A stretch of DNA of 64,000 nucleotides from Claveliimonas ammoniilytica (GTDB taxonomy: Bacteria; Bacillota; Clostridia; Lachnospirales; Lachnospiraceae), in contig NZ_JAOQJV010000005.1 of NCBI RefSeq assembly GCF_025567415.1, positions 1 to 64,000 on the forward strand, written 5' to 3'. The first letter of the stretch is position 1. Each line of letters begins with the position of its first letter. The notes beneath the pieces were generated by a model that ran no database searches, was not told the DNA's origin, and saw nothing but the letters and a program-made list of their open reading frames with translations. Made by a program: the position numbers and the translations under genes. Of this stretch, positions 1-6,535 are shown in pieces.

Positions 1-138
1 TATGTTGATCGTAGCTTGTATTGTGTGGATAAATTTCATATGACAAAATATATTAATGCAGCTGCAAACCAGATGCTGGATGAGGCAGAAGAAGCAAGGG
101 GAGAATCCAGGGTTGACAGATGGATTAGAAAGTGCTAA
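1..138 (+). pseudogene. C-terminal fragment, probably ISLre2-family transposase
   Basis: An open frame enters from the left edge and stops at 136-138, giving 45 residues. The stretch VDKFHMTKYINAA followed by an LDEAEEAR-type helix resembles the central part of ISLre2 (UPF0236) transposases, which read roughly DKFHMxKYI and then LLDSAEDARSE. In those proteins this motif lies well before the C-terminus, so a stop only 19 codons after INAAANQ suggests a truncated remnant. The upstream part is outside the window, so this cannot be confirmed here. The family call is from memory of the motif and is moderately sure. Confidence 0.45.
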
Positions 139-159
139 CCTTTTCTTGAAAATAACAAT

Positions 160-277
160 ATCTTCGGGGCGGGGCGCAATTCCCCACCGGCAGTAAAGTC
201 TGCGAACTCTGAACACAGTCAGAGCCGAACTGGTGAGATTCCAGTACCGACGGTTATAGTCCGGATGAAAGAGGATG
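160..277 (+). promoter_or_regulatory. FMN riboswitch (RFN element)
   Basis: The segment carries the hallmark RFN blocks in order: GGGGCGGGGCGCAATTCCCC, ACCGGCAGTAAAG, GCCGAACTGGTGAGATTCC, and a closing ACCGACGGTTATAGTCCGGATGAAAG block. These form the conserved multi-helix FMN aptamer. It lies 170 bases upstream of ribU, with an intrinsic terminator between them at 345. FMN binding would therefore be expected to end transcription before the riboflavin transporter gene. A short open frame starting at 265 runs through the aptamer tail and terminator and is not a gene. Confidence 0.96.
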
Positions 278-344
278 TACATAGAAGAGCAGATATCGAT
301 GAAGGAATCAGGAGATTCCGATATCCGTATAAAGATGTAGATCA

Positions 345-373
345 GGCAGTCCCCGAATGGGACTGCCTTTATT
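345..373 (+). terminator. Riboswitch expression-platform terminator
   Basis: GGCAGTCCC (345-353) and GGGACTGCC (359-367) form a perfect 9-bp stem with a 5-base loop, followed by TTTATTT. It sits between the FMN aptamer and ribU, which fits control by transcription attenuation. Confidence 0.9.
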
Positions 374-448
374 TGTGCAACAAGCGAGATGACATTGATT
401 ACACAACTATGTACAGAGCTCCCCTGAAAGAATGGGAGGAAGAACATC

Positions 449-1090
449 ATGAGTAACACAACAGAAAAGAACACAACAAAAACAGCGGCAGTACAGGCCG
501 GCGCACAGACCACAGGTAAGGCACGTTATCTTACGGTAATTGCGTTGATGGCGGCAATTTCCTATATCCTTGCATTTCTGGAAGTGCCGATGCCGTTAGC
601 ACCGTCATTTGCCAGAATGGATGCATCGGATGTACCTGCTTTGTTGACTACATTTGCATTAGGACCGGTGGCAGGTACCGTTGTAGAACTGATTAAGAAT
701 GTACTGCAGGCACTGTCTACTTCAACCGGTGGAATCGGTGAGCTGGCGAATTTCCTGATGGGTGCAAGCCTGGTATTTATCGCAGGACTGATCTATAAGC
801 AGAAAAAGACCAGAAAGATAGCAGTAGTATCCTGTGTGGCAGGAAGCGTGGCAATGGGTATCATGGCGGCAATTATGAATTACTTTGTACTGCTTCCGAT
901 GTATCAGATATTCATGCCGATTGATCAGGTAATTGCATCATTTGCTGAGGTGATTCCATTTATCCATACCAAACTGGATGTAGTGTTGTACAGTGCGCTG
1001 CCGGGCAATATATTTAAAGGTCTGATCGTATCAGTGATTACGATGCTGGTGTACAAGCGTGTATCTCCGGCAATGAAAGGAATGAGATAA
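449..1090 (+). CDS. ribU: Riboflavin ECF transporter S component RibU
   Basis: A 213-residue integral membrane protein that binds riboflavin and, with a shared ECF energizing module (not in this window), imports it. After a polar N-terminus of about 25 residues come about six hydrophobic segments. The GPVAGTVVELIKN and GGIGELANFLMG stretches are typical of RibU in Firmicutes. The start is preceded by a GGGAGGA ribosome site. The FMN riboswitch and terminator directly upstream support riboflavin as the ligand. The next gene encodes an FMN-type protein 4 bases downstream, so the two probably share a transcript. Confidence 0.95.
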   Translation: MSNTTEKNTTKTAAVQAGAQTTGKARYLTVIALMAAISYILAFLEVPMPLAPSFARMDASDVPALLTTFALGPVAGTVVELIKNVLQALSTSTGGIGELANFLMGASLVFIAGLIYKQKKTRKIAVVSCVAGSVAMGIMAAIMNYFVLLPMYQIFMPIDQVIASFAEVIPFIHTKLDVVLYSALPGNIFKGLIVSVITMLVYKRVSPAMKGMR

Positions 1091-1094
1091 TTCA

Positions 1095-1721
1095 ATGGAA
1101 GTTAAAGATATTTTCCGATATGTGGTAGAAGAAATACATACATCTATCATGGCGACAACAGACGAGGATGGGCATCCTGTGACCTGCGCCATTGACCTGA
1201 TGGATTGTGATGATGACAGTATATATTTTCTGACTGCCACGGGAAAGGGATTTTATAAGAGATTGATTTGTTCGCCACACATTGCACTGACAGCTCTGAA
1301 AGGAACGGATACCATGCACAGTGTGGCGGTATCTGTTGTCGGAGAGGTGAGAGAACTTGGACCGGAGTTACTGTCTGGACTTTTTGAGAAGAATCCGTAT
1401 ATGTATGATATTTACCCGACGGAAGAATCCCGGGGAGTACTGACAGTATTTCAGATCTTCCGTGGACAAGGCGAATGGTTCTCCCTGCAGACAGAGCGGA
1501 TTGAGAAGAAGAATTTTGCATTTGGTGGAGAGCAGGTAAAAGGCGAAACGTATAAAGTAGAGGAAGGCTGTATCGGCTGCGGAGCCTGCCAGAATGCCTG
1601 TCCGCGCGCCTGCATCCAGATGGATGGCGGGCATGCGGTGATCGATTCTGTGACTTGTATCTGCTGCGGTAATTGCAAAAAGGTCTGTCCGGTCGGAGCG
1701 ATTACTGCCGGGGAAATGTAG
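1095..1721 (+). CDS. PNPOx-like FMN-binding protein fused to 2[4Fe-4S] ferredoxin
   Basis: A 208-residue protein in two parts. Residues 1 to about 140 look like the pyridoxamine-phosphate-oxidase split-barrel fold that binds FMN (MATTDEDGHPVTCAIDLM near the start). Residues about 150-205 hold two 4Fe-4S cluster motifs, CIGCGACQNACPRAC and CICCGNCKKVCPVGA. The fusion suggests a soluble flavin reductase in which electrons pass between clusters and flavin. The substrate cannot be read from sequence. It starts 4 bases after ribU under the FMN riboswitch, so its expression probably follows flavin supply. Confidence 0.85.
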   Translation: MEVKDIFRYVVEEIHTSIMATTDEDGHPVTCAIDLMDCDDDSIYFLTATGKGFYKRLICSPHIALTALKGTDTMHSVAVSVVGEVRELGPELLSGLFEKNPYMYDIYPTEESRGVLTVFQIFRGQGEWFSLQTERIEKKNFAFGGEQVKGETYKVEEGCIGCGACQNACPRACIQMDGGHAVIDSVTCICCGNCKKVCPVGAITAGEM

Positions 1722-1831
1722 TTGAAAGTTTGTCTGCGTCATATTACAATAGGTGTAGTGCTCAGAGAGTGATCATGGATATGGTTCTGAGGTGATTATC
1801 TTTATATGGACAAATACGAGAGGTTATAGAT

Positions 1832-2533
1832 ATGGCAGACAGAGAAGAATTTCAGAAAAAATTAGCAGAGCTTCTTGCGAAAGCAGCAGCGCAGGGTAAC
1901 CGTATGACGCAGGAAGAACTGGCGGCATTTTTCCGTGACGAGAATCTTACGGAAGAACAGATGGAGCTGGTGGTGGAATTCCTGATGGCACAGAAGATCG
2001 AGGTGGCAGGATATACAGGTCATGCCAGCGAGAAAGCTGGGGAGGAAGATCCGAGAGCCAGCCTTACCGAGCAGGAAAAGGCGTATGTGGCAGAGTACTT
2101 GCAGGACATCAGTAACATGGATGTGACGAATGAGCAGGAGGCAATGCTGGATTATTATCTTCCGAAAGTTGTAGAGGAAGCAATCAAGGTGCATACAACA
2201 GGTGCATTTATTGGAGATCTGATCCAGGAGGGAAGCCTGAGTCTGATGATGGCAATGAGTGAAGCAGAAGGCGAGCCCGTGGAAGAAGAGATTCTTGAGA
2301 AAGTCCGCATGGATATGCAGATGACACTGGAGTCGCAGAGTGAGACGAAGCGTCAGGAAGACAAGATGGTGCAAAAGGTATCTGATCTTGACGAGACCAT
2401 TCGCAATATGAAAGAAGAGTACGGAAGGAAAGTATCTGTAGATGAAGTTGCAGACCGGATGCAGATATCCGAGGATGATGTGGCAGATATCCTGAAGCTT
2501 GCCGGAGAAGAGGTTGAAGAGGAAGAAGAATAG
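1832..2533 (+). CDS. Sigma-70-like protein lacking regions 2.4 and 4
   Basis: A 233-residue acidic protein. Residues about 5-60 resemble sigma region 1.1 (AELLAKAAAQGNRMTQEELA, then VVEFLMAQKIEVAG). Residues about 110-150 resemble regions 1.2/2.1 (GAFIGDLIQEGSLSLMMA against FLDLIQEGNIGLMRA of RpoD). Residues about 195-225 resemble the region 3 helix pair (KVSVDEVADRMQISEDDVADIL). Regions 2.3-2.4, which melt and read the -10 box, and all of region 4, which reads the -35 box, are absent. Family members are often annotated simply as sigma-70 domain proteins. A role as an RNA-polymerase-binding modulator rather than a true sigma factor is my inference. A terminator follows at 2551. Confidence 0.7.
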   Translation: MADREEFQKKLAELLAKAAAQGNRMTQEELAAFFRDENLTEEQMELVVEFLMAQKIEVAGYTGHASEKAGEEDPRASLTEQEKAYVAEYLQDISNMDVTNEQEAMLDYYLPKVVEEAIKVHTTGAFIGDLIQEGSLSLMMAMSEAEGEPVEEEILEKVRMDMQMTLESQSETKRQEDKMVQKVSDLDETIRNMKEEYGRKVSVDEVADRMQISEDDVADILKLAGEEVEEEEE

Positions 2534-2550
2534 AATATAAAAAGATTGTG

Positions 2551-2582
2551 GGTGTCCGTATTAATGGACACCTTATTTATTA
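2551..2582 (+). terminator. Intrinsic terminator after the sigma-like gene
   Basis: GGTGTCC (2551-2557) pairs with GGACACC (2566-2572) around an 8-base loop, followed by TTATTTATTAT. Confidence 0.75.
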
Positions 2583-2640
2583 TACTGAAGCCATAAAAGA
2601 GTAAAAAGCCTGAAAACAAGGCGATGGCGGAGGTGTAAAT

Positions 2641-2745
2641 ATGAAAGGATATGCAACGGCAGAAGGTTATATGGGATACGTGGAAGACGAATATATGTTA
2701 TTTGCCAGCGAGGCAGATTACCGAGATTATATAGAATGTGTATAG
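2641..2745 (+). CDS. Small hypothetical protein, 34 residues
   Basis: ATG at 2641 follows a GGCGGAGGTG ribosome site with good spacing and gives 34 codons, rich in Tyr and Gly at the start (MKGYATAEGYMGYVEDEYML) and in acidic/aromatic residues at the end. I recall similar tiny YMGYV-type proteins in other Lachnospiraceae but know no function. It has no signal peptide or membrane segment. The strong ribosome site and sensible composition argue that it is real. It lies between a terminator and the promoter of the next gene, so it may be a single small transcript. Confidence 0.55.
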   Translation: MKGYATAEGYMGYVEDEYMLFASEADYRDYIECV

Positions 2746-2748
2746 AGA

Positions 2749-2777
2749 TTGAAAAGCAATTCTAAGTGTGCTATGAT
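2749..2777 (+). promoter_or_regulatory. Sigma-A promoter for the GNAT gene
   Basis: TTGAAA (2749-2754), a 17-base spacer, then TATGAT (2772-2777) in the context TGCTATGAT. The start codon of the acetyltransferase is 37 bases downstream of the -10 box. Confidence 0.7.
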
Positions 2778-2813
2778 GTTTGGAAACTAATGATAAGCGA
2801 GAGGTATTAAAGA

Positions 2814-3401
2814 ATGTCAGGACTTAGATTTGTCGGATACAGGAATAACAAATTGAATCGGAAAGGACTGAAGGATATATATAAAGAGGCCTTTCCAAGA
2901 GAAGAAAAGATACCATTCTGGATGCTCAAGATGCTGACGCGTGACGGCAGAGGAGAATTCTACGGAGTATATGATCAGGAGGAGCTGATCGGGCTGGTAT
3001 ATAATGTGTATTATAAAGATATCATCTATATATCCTATCTTGCGATAGATGATACGAAGCGTGGAGCCGGATACGGAGGCAGAATTTTACAGACTATTCA
3101 GAAAAAGTACAGTGACAGTCGTATTTTCCTGTGTATCGAAGAGATGGATCCGAATGCAGAGAATTATGAGCAGCGTGTGAGACGTAAGGCATTCTATGAG
3201 AGTAACGGATTCAAGATGCTGCCGTTCCAGGTGAAGGAAGGTATCGTTATGTATGATGCCATGTGCGTGGCAGACAGAGAGCCGGAGATTACCAGGAAAG
3301 AATGCGATGAACTGATGAAGCATTATTTTGGAATCTGGACATTTGTAATATATGTGAAGAAATACACGGATAAGATAGCAGGATTATTCGAAAAGATGTA
3401 A
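2814..3401 (+). CDS. GNAT-family N-acetyltransferase
   Basis: A 195-residue protein with a GNAT fold in its first 150 residues. The acetyl-CoA loop appears as DDTKRGAGYGGRILQTI (motif A, R/Q-x-x-G-x-G/A type), preceded by the beta strand IIYISYLAID. The later FYESNGFKML matches the motif B pattern of GNATs (A-x-x-F-Y-x-x-x-G-F). The C-terminal 50 residues contain a basic, aromatic tail that is not part of the usual fold. The acceptor substrate is unknown. It has its own promoter upstream and a hairpin terminator shared with the convergent hemerythrin gene. Confidence 0.8.
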   Translation: MSGLRFVGYRNNKLNRKGLKDIYKEAFPREEKIPFWMLKMLTRDGRGEFYGVYDQEELIGLVYNVYYKDIIYISYLAIDDTKRGAGYGGRILQTIQKKYSDSRIFLCIEEMDPNAENYEQRVRRKAFYESNGFKMLPFQVKEGIVMYDAMCVADREPEITRKECDELMKHYFGIWTFVIYVKKYTDKIAGLFEKM

Positions 3402-3428
3402 AAAGAGGGGCATTTGCTCCTCTTTTTG
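3401..3428. terminator. Bidirectional terminator between convergent genes
   Basis: AAAAGAGG (3401-3408) and CCTCTTTT (3419-3426) form a stem flanked by A- and T-rich tails on both sides. It can therefore serve both the acetyltransferase (+) and hemerythrin (-) genes. Confidence 0.8.
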
Positions 3429-3438
3429 CTTTTGGTGT

Positions 3439-3864
3439 TTATAATCTTTCCGCATTGTTATTAAGGTGTATATATTCTGCAACTGACCGGTCAAAGGTTT
3501 TGATGTGTTTGAAGAGCCAGTCTACGACGTTGATTTTCACCTGTTCTATAAATTGCTCGTTCGGACCTTCGTTCTCATTCAGAAAATCATATAATTCCTG
3601 GATAGATTTCTTAAATTCATCATGCTTTTCCTGATGCTTTGCAAGCTCTGGGTAGGATACTTTTTTCTGCAATTCTTCTTCGGCCTGGAAATGGAAGTTG
3701 GTGTATTCGTCCAGATAATCTAGCATTTTAATAGCTTTGACTTTGCCATCGCCGGATTCGCAGGCTGCTACGAACTGTTGAATGCGGTTGATCAGTTCTT
3801 CGTGTTGGGTATCAATGGTATCGTTTCCAGTGATTAAATTATCGTCAAATGTAATGTTTGTCAT
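3439..3864 (-). CDS. Bacteriohemerythrin
   Basis: A 141-residue four-helix-bundle di-iron oxygen-binding protein. The ligand histidines and acids are visible in order: DTQHEELI (residues about 19-26), FHFQAEEEL with the H-x3-E pattern (about 57-65), HQEKHDEF (about 76-83), and FKHIKTFDRS with H-x4-D (about 118-127). Length and spacing match single-domain bacteriohemerythrins. In anaerobes these bind or deliver O2, which fits the neighbouring flavoredoxin-rubredoxin fusion and rubredoxin. An AAAGGAG ribosome site precedes the start. Confidence 0.93.
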   Translation of the reverse strand: MTNITFDDNLITGNDTIDTQHEELINRIQQFVAACESGDGKVKAIKMLDYLDEYTNFHFQAEEELQKKVSYPELAKHQEKHDEFKKSIQELYDFLNENEGPNEQFIEQVKINVVDWLFKHIKTFDRSVAEYIHLNNNAERL

Positions 3865-3900
3865 AAGCGGTTCTCCTTTATGAATACAATCGTTTTATTG

Positions 3901-4500
3901 TTACAACGGTTTGAAATCGGATGCCGGATGTTTGCAGATCGGGCAAATGAAATCTTCCGGTAATGGATCTCCTTCGTAGATATAACCACATACGGTACAG
4001 ATATAGCCTTTTTTTGCAGTCTTCGCCGGTGCCGGCTTGATATGTTGCTGGTAATAGCTGTAGGTTACGGATGGATCATCGGACAATACTTCTGCGTCTG
4101 TTACATCGGCAAGGAATAAGGTATGTGTTCCAAGATCTGTAGTGGAGATGACTTTGGCGCTGATATAGGCATTGGTTTCTTCAGTGAGATAAATAAGCTG
4201 ATTGTCTGCACGCCGAAAGGTAATGCCGACAGCTTTATCTACGTCAGAACCGCTCTGAAATCCCCAGTGCTTAAATGTGTCGAATGCAGCACGTTCCGTC
4301 AGGATGGAAACATTAAATTCACCCGTCCGAAGAATCATGCCATGGGTATAATTATTTTTGTTCACAGCCACGAGAATTCGATTCGGAGAAGTGGTGACCT
4401 GTGCCACTGTATTTACGATACAGCCGTTGTCTTTCTCATTTTCCCGTGCGGTTAATACAAAGAGTCCGTAAGATAAGTTGTACATTGCCTTGTTGTTCAT
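3901..4500 (-). CDS. Flavin reductase-like protein with C-terminal rubredoxin domain
   Basis: A 199-residue fusion. Residues 1 to about 150 belong to the FMN-binding flavin reductase/flavoredoxin split-barrel family (NTVAQVTTSPNRILVAVNK, then a TGEFNVSIL stretch). Residues about 160-199 are a rubredoxin with both CxxC knuckles, CTVCGYIYEG and CPICKHP. This architecture is known from anaerobes, where it moves electrons from NAD(P)H-linked donors to O2- or peroxide-reducing partners. The ATG at 4500 is preferred because GAGGTG lies 6 bases upstream. A GTG three codons earlier overlaps that site. It is divergent from the Crp/Fnr gene at 4584 and lies just upstream of hemerythrin. Confidence 0.9.
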   Translation of the reverse strand: MNNKAMYNLSYGLFVLTARENEKDNGCIVNTVAQVTTSPNRILVAVNKNNYTHGMILRTGEFNVSILTERAAFDTFKHWGFQSGSDVDKAVGITFRRADNQLIYLTEETNAYISAKVISTTDLGTHTLFLADVTDAEVLSDDPSVTYSYYQQHIKPAPAKTAKKGYICTVCGYIYEGDPLPEDFICPICKHPASDFKPL

Positions 4501-4518
4501 GAAAATCACCTCGCGTTA

Positions 4519-4547
4519 TTGAATCACTTTTTTCACTGATCTATAAT
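4519..4547 (+). promoter_or_regulatory. Sigma-A promoter for the first Crp/Fnr gene
   Basis: TTGAAT (4519-4524), exactly 17 bases, then TATAAT (4542-4547). It lies in the 83-base divergent gap between the flavoredoxin-rubredoxin gene and the Crp/Fnr gene. Confidence 0.75.
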
Positions 4548-4583
4548 GAAACCATATCATCAGAGAAAAGGTTGGCTGGTATT

Positions 4584-5255
4584 ATGACGTTACAAAAGCT
4601 ACAGATATTTCGAGATCTGACTGAAGAAGAGATGCAGAAAAGTCTGGTCTGCTCTCAGGCAGTGACTCGTACATATCAGAAAAATGAATACATTTTCAGA
4701 CAGGAAGACCGTCCGCAGAAGCTGTATTTTATTCTTGAGGGAGAAGTGGAAGTTGGAAGCATTAATCTGAATGGAAAGATCACGCGGATGTCCATGCTGG
4801 CTGAAGGGGAATATTTCGGTGAGGTTGAACTGTTCTTACGTCAGCCGGGGTATTCCTGTTATGCCAGAGCAAGGAAGAAAGCGACACTGTTGGAAGTCTC
4901 ACAGAACTTCTTTGGAGGAAGATGTGAGCGTAACTGTGTGCATCACAGTAAGGTGATCTTTAATATGCTTCAGCTTTTTGCTGAAAAAGTGGATAAGAAT
5001 AATCATCAGATTGAAGTGCTTACAAGCGGTAATCTCCGTCAGAGAATCTGTGCATTTCTGCTGGAAAACTGTAATTCCGATTACAGCGTGACGCTGCATA
5101 TGAATCGGGAAGAACTGGCTTCGTATCTGAATGCGACGAGACCATCCCTGTCCCGGATGTTGGTTGCGCTCCAGGACGAGGGATTGATTCGTCTGTCTTC
5201 CAGAAATAAAATACAGATTCTGGACTACGATAAGGTGTCTGGCGAAAATGGGTAA
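4584..5255 (+). CDS. Crp/Fnr-family transcriptional regulator
   Basis: A 223-residue regulator with an N-terminal cyclic-nucleotide-binding-type beta barrel (ENEYIFRQEDRPQKLYFILE, GEYFGEVELFL) and a C-terminal winged helix (MNREELASYLNATRPSLSRM, recognition helix near residue 185). No N-terminal Cys cluster of FNR type is seen, although scattered Cys residues occur (GGRCERNC). The ATG at 4584 is chosen over an upstream TTG that abuts the ribosome site. The gene ends exactly one base before the convergent rubredoxin gene. Its targets are probably the surrounding redox genes. An HcpR-like identity is possible because of the GTAAC-N4-GTTAC site at 5496, but this is not proven. Confidence 0.88.
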   Translation: MTLQKLQIFRDLTEEEMQKSLVCSQAVTRTYQKNEYIFRQEDRPQKLYFILEGEVEVGSINLNGKITRMSMLAEGEYFGEVELFLRQPGYSCYARARKKATLLEVSQNFFGGRCERNCVHHSKVIFNMLQLFAEKVDKNNHQIEVLTSGNLRQRICAFLLENCNSDYSVTLHMNREELASYLNATRPSLSRMLVALQDEGLIRLSSRNKIQILDYDKVSGENG

Positions 5256-5420
5256 TTAATCTTCGGCAGGAACGAATACGTCTTTTCCTAATCCGCAGAC
5301 TGGACATACCCAGTCGTCCGGGATATCTTCAAATGCCGTGCCCGGTGCAATACCGCCGTCTGGGTCACCGATTGCCGGATCGTATTCATAGCCACATGGT
5401 TCACAAATATATTTTTTCAT
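5256..5420 (-). CDS. Rubredoxin
   Basis: A 54-residue rubredoxin, too short for many gene callers. It shows the two iron-binding knuckles, YICEPCGYEYDP (C-x2-C) and WVCPVCGLGKD (C-x2-C), with the conserved PGTAFEDIPDDW loop between them. The start is preceded by AAAGGAG. It is an electron carrier likely to serve oxygen/ROS detoxification with the adjacent hemerythrin and flavoredoxin-rubredoxin. A palindrome at 5496-5509 lies about 41 bases upstream of its inferred transcription start, which suggests activation by a Crp/Fnr protein. Confidence 0.95.
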   Translation of the reverse strand: MKKYICEPCGYEYDPAIGDPDGGIAPGTAFEDIPDDWVCPVCGLGKDVFVPAED

Positions 5421-5495
5421 AACTGACACTCCTTTGTTGTTTGATTTGTTTTCTTTGTTGTGTCTATAGGATAACCGGAAATGTGGAGAAAGTAT

Positions 5496-5509
5496 GTAAC
5501 AAATGTTAC
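5496..5509 (-). promoter_or_regulatory. Candidate Crp/Fnr-family operator upstream of rubredoxin
   Basis: GTAAC-AAAT-GTTAC is a perfect inverted repeat. Its centre (5502.5) is about 41 bases upstream of a start inferred from a TATCCT -10 box (plus-strand AGGATA, 5468-5473), the classic class II activator position. GTAAC-N4-GTTAC is, as I recall, the motif proposed for clostridial HcpR, a Crp/Fnr regulator of redox and nitrosative stress genes. Confidence 0.6.
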
Positions 5510-5624
5510 GAATCTAAAAATATTTAAAAATAATTTGAATTAGAAAAAATATACGTTCAGGTATGCGTGCAGCTTCCACAGGATTCTGACCGTGAAGTGG
5601 GTAATCTTATGGCGATAAAAAGGG

Positions 5625-5661
5625 AAAATCACTCAGGCTCTGGTCGCTTGAGTGATTTTTT
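5625..5661. terminator. Terminator downstream of the 4Fe-4S protein gene
   Basis: AAAATCACTCA (5625-5635) and TGAGTGATTTT (5649-5659) form an 11-bp stem with a 13-base loop and T tracts in both orientations. It lies just past the end of the minus-strand gene at 5668. The rest of the gap 5421-5667 holds only the rubredoxin promoter region. Confidence 0.8.
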
Positions 5662-5667
5662 ATGGAT

Positions 5668-6438
5668 TTATTCTAATATCTTTCCATCGATTGAGAATGT
5701 CACTACCTGCCACGGGATGAATTTGCCACTATTCTTCAATGCGGTGATAGCAGCCTGTTCCAGTCCGCCGCAGCATGGCACTTCCATGCGGAGCACGGTG
5801 ACACTCTTGATATCATTTCCGGCAATGATCTCTGTCAGCTTTTCACTGTAATCAACAGCATCCAGTTTCGGGCATCCGATGATTGTAATCTTGCCTTTCA
5901 TAAATTTCTGATGCACGTTGGCGTAAGCGTATGCAGTACAGTCCGCTGCGATCAGCAGCTTTGCGCCGTTAAAGTAAGGTGCGTGTGTCGGGACCAGTTT
6001 GATCTGGCATGGCCACTGGCCAAGCTGAGAGGTCAGCGGAGCAGCCGGTGTGGATGTCCCGTTGTCAGTTTCTGTGGATGTCTCACTGGCAGAGACTTCC
6101 GTGTGCAGGGTACGCATTCTGGAGCCGGGACATCCGGAGAATACAGGCTTGGCAGCAGGTGCTGACTGCGTGTTTGCCTGGACGGTAGCCTTTTCCTGCT
6201 TTGCTTTCTGGTTGGCGAGCACGGCAGCTTCATCATATGCCGCGGCTTCTCGTTCTACAAATGTGATGGCGCCGGTCGGACAGGTCGGCAGACAGTCGCC
6301 CAGCCCGTCGCAGTAATCATCTCGCAGGAGCTTTGCCTTTCCATCAACCATGCCAATAGCACTTTCGTGACAGGCATCTGCGCAGGCTCCGCATCCATTG
6401 CATTTCTCTTCGTCTATATGAATAATTCTTCTGATCAT
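5668..6438 (-). CDS. 2[4Fe-4S] ferredoxin-type protein with Cys-rich C-terminal domain
   Basis: A 256-residue protein. Residues about 8-55 hold two cluster motifs, CNGCGACADACHESA and a variant second one, CDGLGDCLPTCPTGA, with C-x4-C-x3-C spacing. A low-complexity Ala/Thr/Gln linker (about 75-130) follows, then a C-terminal domain with AADCTAYAYANVH, IIGCPKLD and VPCCGGLEQ that conserves several Cys residues. I know similar proteins in clostridia beside Crp/Fnr genes, but their partner is uncharacterized. An AGGAGG ribosome site precedes the start. It is divergent from the second Crp/Fnr gene, sharing a 97-base control region. Confidence 0.82.
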   Translation of the reverse strand: MIRRIIHIDEEKCNGCGACADACHESAIGMVDGKAKLLRDDYCDGLGDCLPTCPTGAITFVEREAAAYDEAAVLANQKAKQEKATVQANTQSAPAAKPVFSGCPGSRMRTLHTEVSASETSTETDNGTSTPAAPLTSQLGQWPCQIKLVPTHAPYFNGAKLLIAADCTAYAYANVHQKFMKGKITIIGCPKLDAVDYSEKLTEIIAGNDIKSVTVLRMEVPCCGGLEQAAITALKNSGKFIPWQVVTFSIDGKILE

Positions 6439-6506
6439 AAGTGATTCCTCCTAATATTAATCTTGTGTTACTGGACTTAGTTTATTATAATGAAAATGAA
6501 AAATCG

Positions 6507-6520
6507 GTGGTTATAACCAC
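6507..6520 (+). promoter_or_regulatory. Perfect 14-bp palindrome upstream of the second Crp/Fnr gene
   Basis: GTGGTTATAACCAC is fully self-complementary. It lies between a TATAAT -10 box (6485-6490, with a weak TTGTGT box 17 bases upstream of it) and the ribosome site AAAGGGG. That position suits a repressor, so autoregulation by the encoded Crp/Fnr protein is likely. Confidence 0.6.
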
Positions 6521-6535
6521 GAAAGGGGACGGAAT

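Noticed and set aside
265..456. 63-codon open frame starting inside the FMN riboswitch
   Set aside because: It runs through the aptamer tail and terminator hairpin and overlaps the ribU start. It has no protein-like character.
5421..5560. A further small gene in the rubredoxin upstream gap
   Set aside because: The sequence is very AT-rich, with no start codon plus ribosome site combination on either strand; it is better explained as promoter and operator.
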